From: Apus apus | Taxonomy: Eukaryota; Chordata; Aves; Apodiformes; Apodidae | Direction: 5' to 3' | Length of the DNA: 64,000 nucleotides | Assembly: GCF_020740795.1 (NCBI RefSeq) | Contig: NC_067284.1 | Coordinates: forward strand, 102,105,440 to 102,169,439 | In this document: positions 39,639-50,636 of the stretch, one piece after another | Layout: each line of letters opens with the position of its first letter | Position numbering within the stretch: position 1 is the first letter of the stretch | The notes under the pieces: model-generated | Told to the model about the DNA's origin: nothing | Seen by the model: only the letters and a program-made list of their open reading frames with translations | Database searches by the model: none | Position numbers and translations under genes: made by a program

Positions 39639-39744
39639 GGGCTTGTCTACACATGGAGTTGTTCCTGATTAATTGTTCTTGATTAATGTCATGTGTGGCC
39701 AGAGCATCCACATGTGGCATTAATCAGAATGTGTAGATAAGCTC
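39639..39744. mobile_element. Fold-back MITE-like element
   Basis: The terminal arms are GGGCTTGTCTACACAT (39639-39654) and ATGTGTAGATAAGCTC (39729-39744), which pair at 14 of 16 positions. An inner pair (39681-39698 with 39708-39725; GATTAATG...CATTAATC) pairs at 15 of 18. The whole 106 bases can therefore fold into one long hairpin. The GGCTTGTCTACAC terminus resembles non-autonomous DNA transposons that I recall from turtles and crocodilians. No clear target-site duplication is visible, so the copy is old or the edges are slightly misplaced. Confidence 0.6.
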
Positions 39745-42700
39745 TTATTCAGAGTAGGAGCTGTAACAAGATCAGGAGGAATGGCCCATGCCCAGCACCT
39801 CTTGGGACAGATACTTTTTATGTAACCCAGTGTAAGATGTTCCTCAGTTGAGGGCTCCAGCCACAAGACATCCTCAGAATACATACCTAACCACACATAA
39901 GGCATGCTCCCAGATACTTTTCTTAAAGCCAGTGCTGTGGGCAGATGCTTAATTTGGACACAAGTGAGCAAAAGTTCTCTATTCATTGCTCTCCCTTCTG
40001 ATAGGTATACCTGCCTTCATAGAAGTGGAGGTCTCATAGGAGTCAGTCCCAAACTTGTTCAAGTTTTGCTGATTTTGGCCAAGCAGCAAAAGACAAAAGA
40101 AGAGTTTGAGCTCACTCAGCTGACTCCCCCTGTAGCAGACTAAGGTGCACTTTCCTGCCTACCAGCCCCTCAACTGCTTTTTTTCCTTGATAGTCACTGC
40201 ATCCTGCAGACTCCTTCCTTCCTTGCCCTGGTTTTAAGCTCTTTTTCTCTCTTGAGTTCTCTTCTATTCACACATTTCTGATGCATGGAGACATCCTTTT
40301 TTCTCAGCAAGTTTCAGTAGTTTGTTTTTTTGTTTTTTTCCCAAGCTGGCTGAATTATATATTGTATTATAGAGAGCCAAACTTTGATTACTCCAAGTGT
40401 CACAATTCAAAAGTACTTTCTTGAACAATTATTTACTGTTTTGTTTTTGTTTGATCTGCTGGGCAGCTACACTTGCTTCTGGCAGGGAACAGAATTTAAA
40501 GAATAATTCTCAGCAGAGGTTATTAAACCAATGTCATCTGAGGACCTCAGTTTTCTTATTTATATACACAAAACTAAAGCAGTACTTATATTTACTAGCT
40601 AAGATAAAGCATACTTATTTTGACAGAGACCCTATCTAGTGAATTTTTTTGTCCAGTTTTATCTTAAAATGTTTCTGATTTTATAATTATTCAAAAACTG
40701 AAAATCGATTCACACAGCCATTAATAAAAAATAATTTTAAAAGGAACATATCTGTAAATATAAGCTGGTGTGCTCTTACCCACATTTTCTTCATTTTTAA
40801 AAATCTTATTTGTGAAGTTTTGAGTGTTCAGTTTCCTGGTTTCTGGGGAGGGCTGGGTGCAGATGGGGTTTAACAGCCTGTCTATTTCACAGGGAAAATG
40901 ATACCTCTGTGTGTTAGATGTGGCTTTGGAATTCTCTTTTAACAGTATATCACTTGTTTTAGACCAGGTGTTGACTGGTCAAATTACAGGAACATGAAGT
41001 ATAATTTGTACTTGTCACGCAGGCAGCCCTTTCTTAAAGGAATTAAGTACTATCTTTTTCACCTGATTCAGTGAAAAGAGATCTAAATGTGTGGTGGGCA
41101 GCTACACCCTCTCAATGTGCCTCCACCCGCATCACCCTGCGGATGGTGCTTTGTTATCTGAGCACTGGAGTCATGCTGGACCCAGCTGGAAAAGAGGCAG
41201 AGAAAGCAATGTGGGAGGAGCAGAGCTCTTAGAAACGATTTCTGGTTTTGTAAATAGGAAAAAGCAATTTTAATTCAAGATGATGCAGTTTCCAAGTGAT
41301 TAAGCCAGGGAGAAAGATGACTTTTTCTTCCAGTGGAATTGGAAGAGGCATGTAGGGAGTCCCTAAAGCACACAAGGATCCAATCTGCAAGACAGAGGGG
41401 CCAAAAATTATGTTATCAAAATCTCAGGTTAAATTTACCATTAGCCAGTATTCGGTATTATAGGTGCAGATCAGTCAATCGAAGTTGTTGGTACTGAGGC
41501 TCATATCTGCAATTCAAGAAGCCTGGGGAACTAACTTACTTCAGACTAGGCTTAGTCCAGTCCCCTGAACAGAGTTTGTGTTCCCCAGCTGATTCAAAGT
41601 TTTCGTTTTTCAAGGGAACCTTTACAGACTTGGACCATCACCAGCTGTCCAAGTGTTTTTGGTGTACAAGCAGCACGAGGCTTCTGGTTTAGTTTCTCTG
41701 AAAAGAAACAAAATTTATTTAACACATACCAAAACCACTTTGCAAACTAAACCAGAGCTGGGTAAGTGGAGACAATTGAGGAATTAACTTCAAAACTGCA
41801 TTGCTGCTCCAGCCTGGAACATTACATACAGCCCCAGGCACCTGAAAAAGGAATCTTGATTTCCAATGCAGTGAAGTGCCAACAGTACTCACTGTTTATC
41901 TTTGGAAACAAAAACATAACTTTAAGCTATATAACAATGGCAGATTAATTTAAAAAAAACCCACAACAAACAACAAGCAACACACACACAAAAGAGATAT
42001 TGAAGCTTCATCTATTCTTTCTAATGGCTCATATGACAAATTACTGAATTAAAAGTCCTAAGCAGTGTTTAGAGCAGGGAACTAGAGGCCAAATATTCAG
42101 GCCAAAAGCTACAATGGTCTAAGGCACTCAGCAGCTGTGTAGATGGCCAGCTCAAACCCAGTGAGGTGCCTCCTGTCGCTGTCTCCACCAAATAAACCAG
42201 CGCAAAAAGTTTTAAAATTTCTGGGGTTAGATTAATGGATCTCTGCTTAAGCAGTTATATAATAACTTTGGACTTCATCAACTTCAAATGCAAAAAAAAC
42301 CTGAAGGACTTTCAGAGTGCAGATAAACTAATAATACACTGCACTTTTAGTTGGTTATTCAATGGATGTTACATAAAGTGGGATTGATTTTGCAGCTATT
42401 GTACTTGAGCAGCTCCTGTTTGGGGGAATGGGCACTTGTGTGGGAAGAACTGCTCTGGAAGCAGTCTCCATAATGCACTTATTGACAAGATTAATCCTCA
42501 GTTTTCCCTCAAAGTTATTACAAGCTGCAGCACCATTCCAGTGCTCTTAGATGCTTTCTGTACATTTCCCTGTATGGTGTTAACAAGTTTTTATATGGCA
42601 AAAACTTGATTTAAAAAATTTAAAAATCCCTAAACTGGGCTATATGTAGGACATTCCTCTCAGTGATCTCTCTGTAGTGTGGAACAGCCTCCCAATTTAA

Positions 42701-44559
42701 ATAGAAGTCAACCCATTTTACAAAATTGGATTGGACAAAACACCAGAGAACAGGTTACAGTGTGGGGAGTCATCATGCATACGCACTGCAGATGCACTGC
42801 TGAGTGACCTAACTTGCTCATTTGTATCTCTGATTTCTATTATATAATCTCCATTCCACACTGCAATTTTTACAGAAAGAAACTTACTGATTTCAAGGAA
42901 GTTGGGAGAGGTATAGAGAGGTGAAAAGAGGAAATAATTTGTAATTTATTTTAATTTTTTGTTAATCACAATTCTAAAAATAATTCAGAAAAGAAAATTC
43001 TTGTTTGTGTAAAAGATTATAGAAGACAACTGCCCTTTGGCATGTTGTTAGAGGAAAGTTTACATTGCTGGGGTAGTGGCAACAAAGTCACTCTTTGTTT
43101 CTATTGTATTCAAAGTGTTTTGCTCTCTTCCACTATTCTTTTACTTTTGTTTTTATATTTACTGTTCCATATACCAATTAAGAATTCTTAGCAGGTCTTC
43201 CAAGCAGTAGAAATTTAAATTAGATTACAAAAAGAACCTCAAAAGCAGAGTGAGATTTCCAGCAACTGCAGAATTTAATAAGAACAGGGGAAGGGTAATG
43301 CTTTTTAAGAATGCCTCAAAATTAATTCAAAATTACTATAACTTATTTTCAGCATGACAGATTTGGCAGCTCTACTCTGAGGTTAATGTGAAAGTGAATG
43401 TAAAAATATTTTAAGCTTTTTATTCCCTAAATTGCAATACCATGAACTCAAAGCTTTAGGAAACCAAGACGGTCTCAACAGTACCAGCCACAGAGTATGT
43501 ATGTATAGTGCCCTAGTGTGTATTCCATGGAGGGAACAGAAGCGGGGTACAAGTTGCTCAGGGTACAAGTTGCTGCTTCTCCTTCTCCTGTTCAAAATAA
43601 CCAAAACGGTATCCAGCTGCACATTACTTGAGGGGATCTGCAGTCCTGCCATGCAGTTGCTCTGCACTGCATAAGCCAGCAAAACAGCTGGTCCAACCTT
43701 CCCCTTACGCCACTGAAATCCCATCTCTATTCCTGCCCCGGGATGGTGCAATGATAGTTTCTTGACCAGAATCAGAGCTGCTCTTGCAAAGTTTAGCCTG
43801 TTTTTCTTTGCTAGCAAAGGCAACAAGTAGTAAACAAAGCAACCTTCAAAAACTGCAGTGTCTGCTGTTCAGGGTGCAGTGGCCTTGTCCATACCCATTT
43901 TTTCTGGAGTGTCTCAGGACTGACAAGGCCAGTTTAACCCCATTAGTACCAGCGAGGCTTAGCACGCAGCTGCAGATGCATCACCGTAGCCAGCAACATC
44001 TCCAAAGCTGGCATTGAGACTTCATGGCCTAACATGGCAATGCTGGACTTGCCAGTGACTGGTTTATCTCCCTCAGCACTCCCAACGAGCTGTGTCCCAT
44101 CTATTACCAGTGCTTAAGAGTGTGGGTTTTTTTCTTTATTAAGTAAAACAAACAAACAAACAAAAAAACCACAACAACACCACCTCAAAATCGCCTTATG
44201 GAAGAAAGTTTGTGCCCTCCTGTGAAAGGCTCCAGTTCTGCAGACTTGTTCTCCAGGGCTGTGCCACTTCCCACCCCCCATCACAAGTCTCTAGGGCTTC
44301 GCGCCATTATTTTTTGGCACCAGGTGATCTGAACCCTCCCTCTTTTTTCCAAGTAAATTCCCATTCCTTATACCTATGAATATGAGTGAGAAGAAGCTGA
44401 CCCACACAACAGCAAACTGCAAGCCTGGTGATTCCTGCACGCAGTCCCGGGCAGTTCCCAGGGTGCAACCAGAGGGGACCACCACTGTCCATCGCCGAGT
44501 CAGTAGGTCCCTGCTGGAAAGGACAGCCAGAAATCCCTGTGAAAGCCAAGCCTGCCCCA
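39745..44559. other. Non-coding flank
   Basis: No gene was recognised. A CA-rich patch lies at about 41961-41994, a 16-base tandem duplication (GGGTACAAGTTGCTCA) at 43545-43574, and a CAAA-rich run at about 44146-44166. The 147-codon antisense frame at 43383-43826 shows no domain. Confidence 0.5.
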
Positions 44560-44870
44560 AAGCCCCAAAGCCAGAAGGCGGCTCCTGGGCACTTCCCTGC
44601 TCCTCGCACAGGGCGGGCACCTGCCGGGCCCCGGACGTGCTCTCCATGCTGGCCCCGCCATCCCCCGCCGCACCGGGGCCGCTGCGGGCGGGAACATCTG
44701 CCGCGGTGACAGCGGCGGGAGGGGAGGGCAGCTGAGGCAGAACTGCACGGGGCAAACAGCTCCGGTTCTCTGCCCAGCCCGGCCGGGGCACCAGGTCGCT
44801 GAGTGGCGGGGGCTGCCTGCCCCGGTGTTCCCGCAGCGAGGGGTGCCCGGCCTGAGCGCCAATGAGGCAG
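44560..44870. promoter_or_regulatory. Isolated GC/CpG-rich island
   Basis: A sharply bounded GC-rich block with many CpG sites (CCGCCGCACCGGGGCCGCTG, GCGGCGGGAGGGGAGG, CCCGGCCGGGGCACC) stands in AT-rich flank about 12 kb before CITED2. A CR1 copy begins about 65 bases after it. Overlapping open frames of up to 224 codons exist in several frames on both strands, which is what GC-rich DNA without stop codons gives. It could be a promoter of an unannotated non-coding transcript, an orphan island or a GC-rich insertion. Confidence 0.55.
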
Positions 44871-44936
44871 TGGCTGGGGAGTGGGATCTGCTGGAGAGCT
44901 GAGAAGGAATGGAGGCTCTGGTGTGAGGCCTGAGGA

Positions 44937-45460
44937 GTCATAGACTCGTAGAACTGTTTGGGTTGGAAAGGACCTTAACAATCATCTATTTCTGCACCAC
45001 CCCCCAAATGGGCAGGGACACCTCCCACTAGACCAGGTTGCTCAAAGCTTCATCCTGGCCTTGCACACTTCCAAGGAAGGACATCCATAACTTCCCTGGG
45101 CAGCCTGTGCCAGTGTTTCAACACCCTCACAATAAAAAATGTCTTCCTAAAGTCTAACATAAATCTACCCTCTCACAATTTAAAGCCATTCCCCTTCATC
45201 CTATCACTACAAGCCCCTTGCAAAAAGCCCTTCCCCAGCTCTTCTGTAGCCCCTTCAGGTACTGGAAGGAGCTATAAGGTCTCCCTAGAGCCTTCTCCAG
45301 GCTGAACAACCCCAACTCTCTCAGCCTGTTTTCATGAAAGAGGTGCTCCAGCTCTCTGATCATCTTTGTGGCCCCCCTGTGGACTAGCTCCAAGAGCTCC
45401 ACGTTCTTGTGTTGGCCACTCCAGAACTGAACATGGGAGAGGTGCCAGGGATGAGTGAGG
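44937..45460 (-). mobile_element. CR1 LINE 3' fragment, antisense, with RT end
   Basis: It begins with GAGTCATAGACTCGTAGAAC and GGTTGGAAAGGACCTTAACA, the reversed 3' terminus. It then runs through CCTCCCACTAGACCAGGTTG, CCCTTCAGGTACTGGAAGGA and CTTCTCCAGGCTGAACAACC, into the coding end. Antisense 45196-45402 still reads RATKMIRELEHL, ENRLRELGLFSLEKALGR and SSFQYLKG, matching the C-terminal tail of CR1 reverse transcriptase. It is 5'-truncated and the frame does not extend further, so it is inactive. Confidence 0.95.
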
Positions 45461-46205
45461 AAGCTGTGGAGTGGCAGGGAGAGGGAGCCCTCGAGGGGAA
45501 GGGAAGTCCTGACTCACTTAGCTGGCAAGGCTGATGTCTGAGAGGAGCCTCTCCTACAGGCAAAACAAAAAAGTGAGGTGATATCTACTGGCCACCCTGT
45601 ATCAAATTTAGTCACACAAAGCATGGGACCCCATGGTTAAAAGTTAGCCCCAAACTGGGATGTGGGTACTTGTATGCATCCTTGCTGAGAAAGTGTGATT
45701 TCTCTATTTTATTTTATTTTTAAGCTCTCAAGTGGCTGAGAGAATTGCTTCTGAAGAGATTGCTCCTTGTACAAAAGCCATCAGCCCACTGGATGGATTC
45801 AGTTTATAAAGTAGCTCCCTGTGGCAGCAGCACTGCAGTAGGACAGGCCTGAAAACTCACCTGCCTGTACAGGACACTGAAGTAACAGCACTCAACAAAA
45901 ACTTCTGGGTCAAAAAAAAACCCAAACAAACAAACAAAAAGAAACGTTAGTGAAAAGAAAGAAGGCTTTGATGTCAGATCTGTGGATTTTGAGCAATTTT
46001 GCAAAGCAATAGCAAAATGTAGGGTAATGGGGAAGGAGAGGAAGTTGTTTACACAGTCAAAAGGCTTTGAGTAAAGACAGTTCACAAAGGTCTACTAAAT
46101 ACAGTCAGTTGCCAGGAGGAGAAGTGATAACATCCTGCCAGTCATGGGTGCAAATCCAGTTAGGGGATAGCACACGGGCAGAGCAGGAATAATTGCTCAG
46201 TTCTC
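45461..46205. other. Non-coding flank
   Basis: No gene was recognised. A CAAA-type low-complexity run lies at about 45911-45940. Confidence 0.5.
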
Positions 46206-46640
46206 TTCACAGCATTTAAGTAGTGGGGTGCCTCAAGGATCAATGCAAACAGTGGCATTGTTTAATGTACTTATTAAGGACCTACCAGAAAGGCTGGGTA
46301 TGTATGAGTGGCAGGCAAGACAAGGATGGTGGATCATGAGGCACCTCAGTAAGCCTTAACAACACTAAGTAACTGAGTAACGTGCTGGCAGAGGGAATGC
46401 AGTATGGTAAGTGCAGAGTAATGCACCTTCGAAGGCATAATTTAAACTATTCATATACACAGATAGGTTCTGAATTAATTGTAACCTTTCAACAAAAAGA
46501 TTGAGGCATCCGTGTGGACAGCTTAATGAAGAAGTCTGCTCAGTGTGCTGCAGTGGTCAAACACAGAAAATAAGCTGTAATTAAAAAAATTGGATGACAG
46601 AAAATATTGTCATACAATTATATAAAACATGGATAGAAAG
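46206..46640 (+). mobile_element. Ancient CR1 reverse-transcriptase fragment
   Basis: Conceptual reading near 46228-46300 gives VPQGSMQTVALFNVLIKDLP, a decayed version of the CR1 reverse transcriptase segment G-V-P-Q-G-S-V-L-G-P-x-L-F-N-I-x-I-N-D-L. Further on, GAGTAACGTGCTGGCAGAGG, AAGTGCAGAGTAATGCACCT and the later AAAATATTGTCATACAATTA, TATAAAACATGG follow the order of the CR1 body. The copy is badly diverged and carries stops and gaps. Confidence 0.6.
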
Positions 46641-49600
46641 TTTCCATTAGCCAGACTTAGAGGGATGCAGAAGAGAAACCTGCCCACAGCATAAACTGAA
46701 TGACCTTGTAGAGGTCAGTCCTGCCAAGTGCCAAGTTATCTCCTCTGTTACTGACTACAGTGTATCCCTAGACTCTCAGCACCTAAACTAAGCAGAATTC
46801 TGGCTTTTAAAGAAAGAGCGCAGGAATGTGTGTGCAATGAAGGACAGACCAGACATGGCATGTGACATTCTTAGGTACCTTGTTCAATAATAAGGAAACC
46901 TGCAGAAGGACATAGCTTACCAATGCAGTGTATAACTAATCTGTGGAAAACTGGTCATAAACTTACTAGGGTAAATAGCTCCATTTACCACCAAAATAGA
47001 GGAGACTTAAACATACATTAAAAAAAAAAAAAAAGCAACAAACAACAAACAAACCAACAAACAAAACAAACCACACCAAAAAAAAAAGCAAACCAGCCTT
47101 TCAGCTCATGTAAATCAAGTCAGTCCATTAACTGACGTAATCAGTAGAACTGATTATACAAGCCAGGGGGGTACATTTCATCAGTTGTACAGAAAATAAA
47201 AATAACAAGAGCCTTCAACTTCTGAAGTTCAAGACTCGGCGGGGTTAAGATTGAAATCCCTCAGATTTATGTCTCCATCAGTGATGATATAACTGGCAAG
47301 TTGTTTTATATTAGAGGTTTTTCTTCCCATTTGTACAGCCATGAGGGAATCCTTCCCCAGGTATAGTGTTGTTGAACGCCTGATGCATTATGTGTTCTTT
47401 AAAATACGTTAGTGTTGGCACTGCTCTTGGGCAGATATTTAACTTAGTATACCAGCAGCTTTTTCTGTGCTATGAATACCTATCTTCAGGCAAAATACAT
47501 GTGACTGAGTTTCAGATATCTTTTTTTTGCTATTTGTTCCTTCTGAAATCAAGTTCCCTTGTGCTCTGCTAAAAAAAAAATATTGAGCAAGGGATAGCTA
47601 GGCATAATACATGAGCAGCAATGAACCTTATATTACAGTTAAAAATAGCATTAATCAGAGCTATACACTGAATTTAAGCCAACATTAGTCACAGAGCTGT
47701 TTGTTTTATTCTACAAGCAACATAAATATTCTTGAGCAATCAACTAGCCTTGAGAACTTATGTACAAAAGACAATTAATGAAATGTTCATAAAACATTGC
47801 AGACTTTTATTAAATCTGCAACTGAAAATACAGAGCAGTGGATATTTCTCAAACTCTTGGAGAGTCTCTATTGCTGAACACCTTCCATACCAGAGCAAAC
47901 TACAGGGTATTTGTTTTATTGTATGTGGGCATCACAGTGAGGGAAGTTGTTGGATTTAACATTCTCTGCATTAATGGAAATTGGTTATTGAGGTGTCAGA
48001 TTCTGGAGGGAAGAAAGAGGTGGTGGATATAGTTATGCAAAGTTCCTGTTGAAGAACATAACTTCACTGTGATGGATAATATCTTGTTGGACTGCTGCCA
48101 TTCACCGTGTGAGAGATTTGGTGGGGAGTGTTGCGTGTAGCTGCAGGAAATGGGCTATTTGGAAGGAAAATTGCAGTGATCTTCCTGGACAAGAGCAATG
48201 AGAATTGAAAGTTTGCAGGGATAATTCATCCTGGAGCAGAAGCCTCGGAAGAGTCTTGCAGAGGTAATTGGTAAGAGGCATAGGGAGTGGAATATTTAGG
48301 ACACAGGAAAGGCAGAGAAGAGCATCTTGTCCTGCTGTTTGGGTGGAAGTGAGTGCTGCTAGGATCTGCTGCCAAGAGGTTACTGGAAGGGTTACCTTTT
48401 GTATGAGATTAAAAGTGCCAGGGTGGACCTTGCCTCCATTGAAGTCAGTGATGATAATGACTGTATCTACTGACATTAAGGTGGCCAGGGTTCCACTCAC
48501 GATCTGAAATAAAAGCAGAAAACTAGGACAGCTTAAAAATCTCTTTTTGACATCAAATATCTGTGGCCACAGTAGTGATACTTAGGCATTTAGCCAAAAA
48601 GATCCCTGCTAGGTATTTTCTAGGAGAACGGTATGAGTTTTTCCATTTTATAGAAAGATAAACTAAAGTTTGTATGGGACTTTCACAAAAAGAAAGGAAT
48701 TTGGGTGCTGAAGTCTGATTTTCGTTACATTGCTGGAACTAGAAGAGGGAGGAGAAAAAATACCCTGGCTCCTGTCCTGTTGCTGAGACTGTTACATACC
48801 CTGTTAAAGGACTTGTCTTCCTTTCTGATCACATATCACCATTTACATCCATCAGCTTCTACTTTAAAAGGAAAAGAGTGCATGCTCAATTCTAGAGTAA
48901 TTAGGTAATGTTGGTATTATGCTCTGAAGCTGTAAAGTGCTAATTTATGTAAAAGCCAAGTAGTAGTATTATTAGTGCTTGAGTATGATATCATCAGGCT
49001 GACGCATACGAACAGCAAAGTGTGAAAAATCACATACATCTGCTGTGCCTTCCTAAAAACAATTTAAACCAAAATTAATCAGTTGAAAAAATCAGTGTAT
49101 CATAATTTTGCAGCACTCACAAAGATATGTCTGATAAGAAAACAGGATTTATCTTTATGTTTCCAAGTAGGGGGCTACAAAACTTGAGTTCTAAGTAGTT
49201 TTAAGAAATATAAACTATTTTGAACTATTTACATTTACTTTGTTTACGTTGCATTAGTTTTCAGGGATCCAACTGACTCACTGTACATATTCAGAGCAGA
49301 ACTTGAAAAGTACTGAAATCAAGTCAGTTGCTTCTGAATCCTATGGCTGACCAAACAGCTATGTACACAAGTGGAAACAACACTTGCTGGTGCCAACCAA
49401 AATGAAAGGCTGAGGGAAAACAGGAAGTAATCCACATAGAAAGCGTGTAACTAATCTTGAGAGGCATAGCAGCAAGCCTGCTCTGCAGCAAGCATTCTAG
49501 TAGGCAGAAGGACAGATAGGCATCTTCTACACTGAGAACAGCCTGTCTGAGAGAGAGTAACCCTTGCCACAGAGAACAAAGATAACATATCAGTGTTCCA

Positions 49601-50016
49601 GAGAACGACAATGTGAAGTACTGGATTGAGATGAGACCCAACTTGAAATATAAAGCCTCAAAATAGGGCTTTGCAATAAGAAGGTTTACAGGTTCTCAAC
49701 TAAAGAAATGCAGTGAAAATCCTCTGAAAAGACAGGTCAGACTGGAATGATTCCCAGATCCTTCATACTTGTAAAAGGAAACGACACTGGAGAAGGTGTA
49801 TACAAAATAAGTTGTCTAAAATGCTGAACAAGATGAGATGGTTTTTTGCTTACAAATTCTCCTGAACCCACAGCATATTCATAAAAGCCTGAAATGAATG
49901 CTGCTGCCATTACCACACAGCACACACATTATAATTATTTAATTTAGGAGAAAAATATAATCAAATCAAAGGAGAAAATGTAACTGAAACTGCAACTGTC
50001 TGCTGACAATGTGTGA
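46641..50016. other. Non-coding flank
   Basis: No gene was recognised. An A/C-rich low-complexity patch lies at about 47018-47092. At about 48630-48700 and 48905-48985 there are faint MIR-like pieces (TTCCATTTTATAGAAAGATA; GTAAAGTGCTAATTTATGTA with a following TAGTAGTATTATTA). The 132-codon antisense frame at 48102-48500 shows no domain. Confidence 0.45.
47133..47156. promoter_or_regulatory. CRE-like site overlapping TAAT palindrome
   Basis: TGACGTAA (47133-47140) overlaps a perfect 8-base inverted repeat, TAATCAGT (47138-47145) and ACTGATTA (47149-47156), separated by three bases. Paired TAAT cores of this type suit dimerising homeodomain proteins, and TGACGTAA suits ATF/CREB-type bZIP factors. 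The sequence is clear; function is inferred. Confidence 0.3.
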
Positions 50017-50035
50017 CACGTGACCAACACCACAG
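50017..50035 (+). promoter_or_regulatory. Hypoxia-response-type bipartite motif
   Basis: The sequence CACGTGACCAACACCACAG contains ACGTG (50018-50022, the HIF core RCGTG), exactly eight bases, and then CACAG (50031-50035). This matches the order and spacing of the HIF-binding site and HIF ancillary sequence known from the EPO enhancer. A CAGCTG E-box follows at once. It lies about 6.9 kb before the CITED2 promoter. CACGTG is also a general bHLH site (MYC, USF, CLOCK), so HIF specificity is not shown. Confidence 0.35.
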
Positions 50036-50257
50036 CTGCTTGTAACCCTTTATCATCATGAGGACGATTAAACTGCTTCCCCATTTATTTAAATAGAATT
50101 CAAAGTGTCAAGGATGCTGGAGAAGCCTTAATGACCACAGTGATTACACTGAAGAATTACTTTTCTACATAGTACAACAGTGTTTCAGCACACACTTGTT
50201 TGCTGTACGTGGAACCTTTGCAGAATCCCATGGAAGTCAGTATTTCTCATGTCATTT

Positions 50258-50636
50258 AGAAATATTCTGCGGCAATGAGGCTGAGGAGAGACCTTCTCAC
50301 TCTCTACAACTACCTGAAACGAGGTTGTAGCAAGGTGGGGGTCGCTCTCTTTTCCCCAAGTAAGAACTGATAGGATGAGAGGAAATGACCTCCAGTTGCA
50401 CCAGGGGAGGTTTACATTGGGTATTAGGAAAATTTCTTTACCTGAATGGTTCTCAGGCACTGGAACAGGCTGCCTAGGGAAGTGGTTGAGTCACCATCCC
50501 TGGAGGTATTTCAAAGATGTGTAAATGTGGTGCTTAGGGACATGCCTTAGAGGTGGACTTCAATAGTGTTAGGTTAACAGTTGGACTTGATGATCTTAAA
50601 GGTCTCTTCCAACCTACATGATTCTGTGATTCGATA
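50258..50636 (+). mobile_element. CR1 LINE 3' fragment, sense
   Basis: The sequence runs GAGGCTGAGGAGAGACCTTC, ACTCTCTACAACTACCTGAA, GAGGTTGTAGCAAGGTGGGG, CCAGTTGCACCAGGGGAGGT, GGCACTGGAACAGGCTGCCT, ACCATCCCTGGAGGTATTTC and TTGGACTTGATGATCTTAAA, ending in CATGATTCTGTGATTCGA. That is the complete last part of a CR1 down to its terminal ATTCTRTG repeats. It is 5'-truncated and sits in the opposite orientation to the copy 1.1 kb away at 51707. Confidence 0.95.

Noticed and set aside
44291..44981. Two antisense frames of 216 and 224 codons
   Set aside because: They overlap in different phases within the orphan CpG island, and one starts inside a CR1; no domain was recognised. The island itself is kept as a finding.
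45196..45402. Possible small antisense gene (68 codons)
   Set aside because: The peptide is the C-terminal tail of CR1 reverse transcriptase in a truncated copy, not a host gene.
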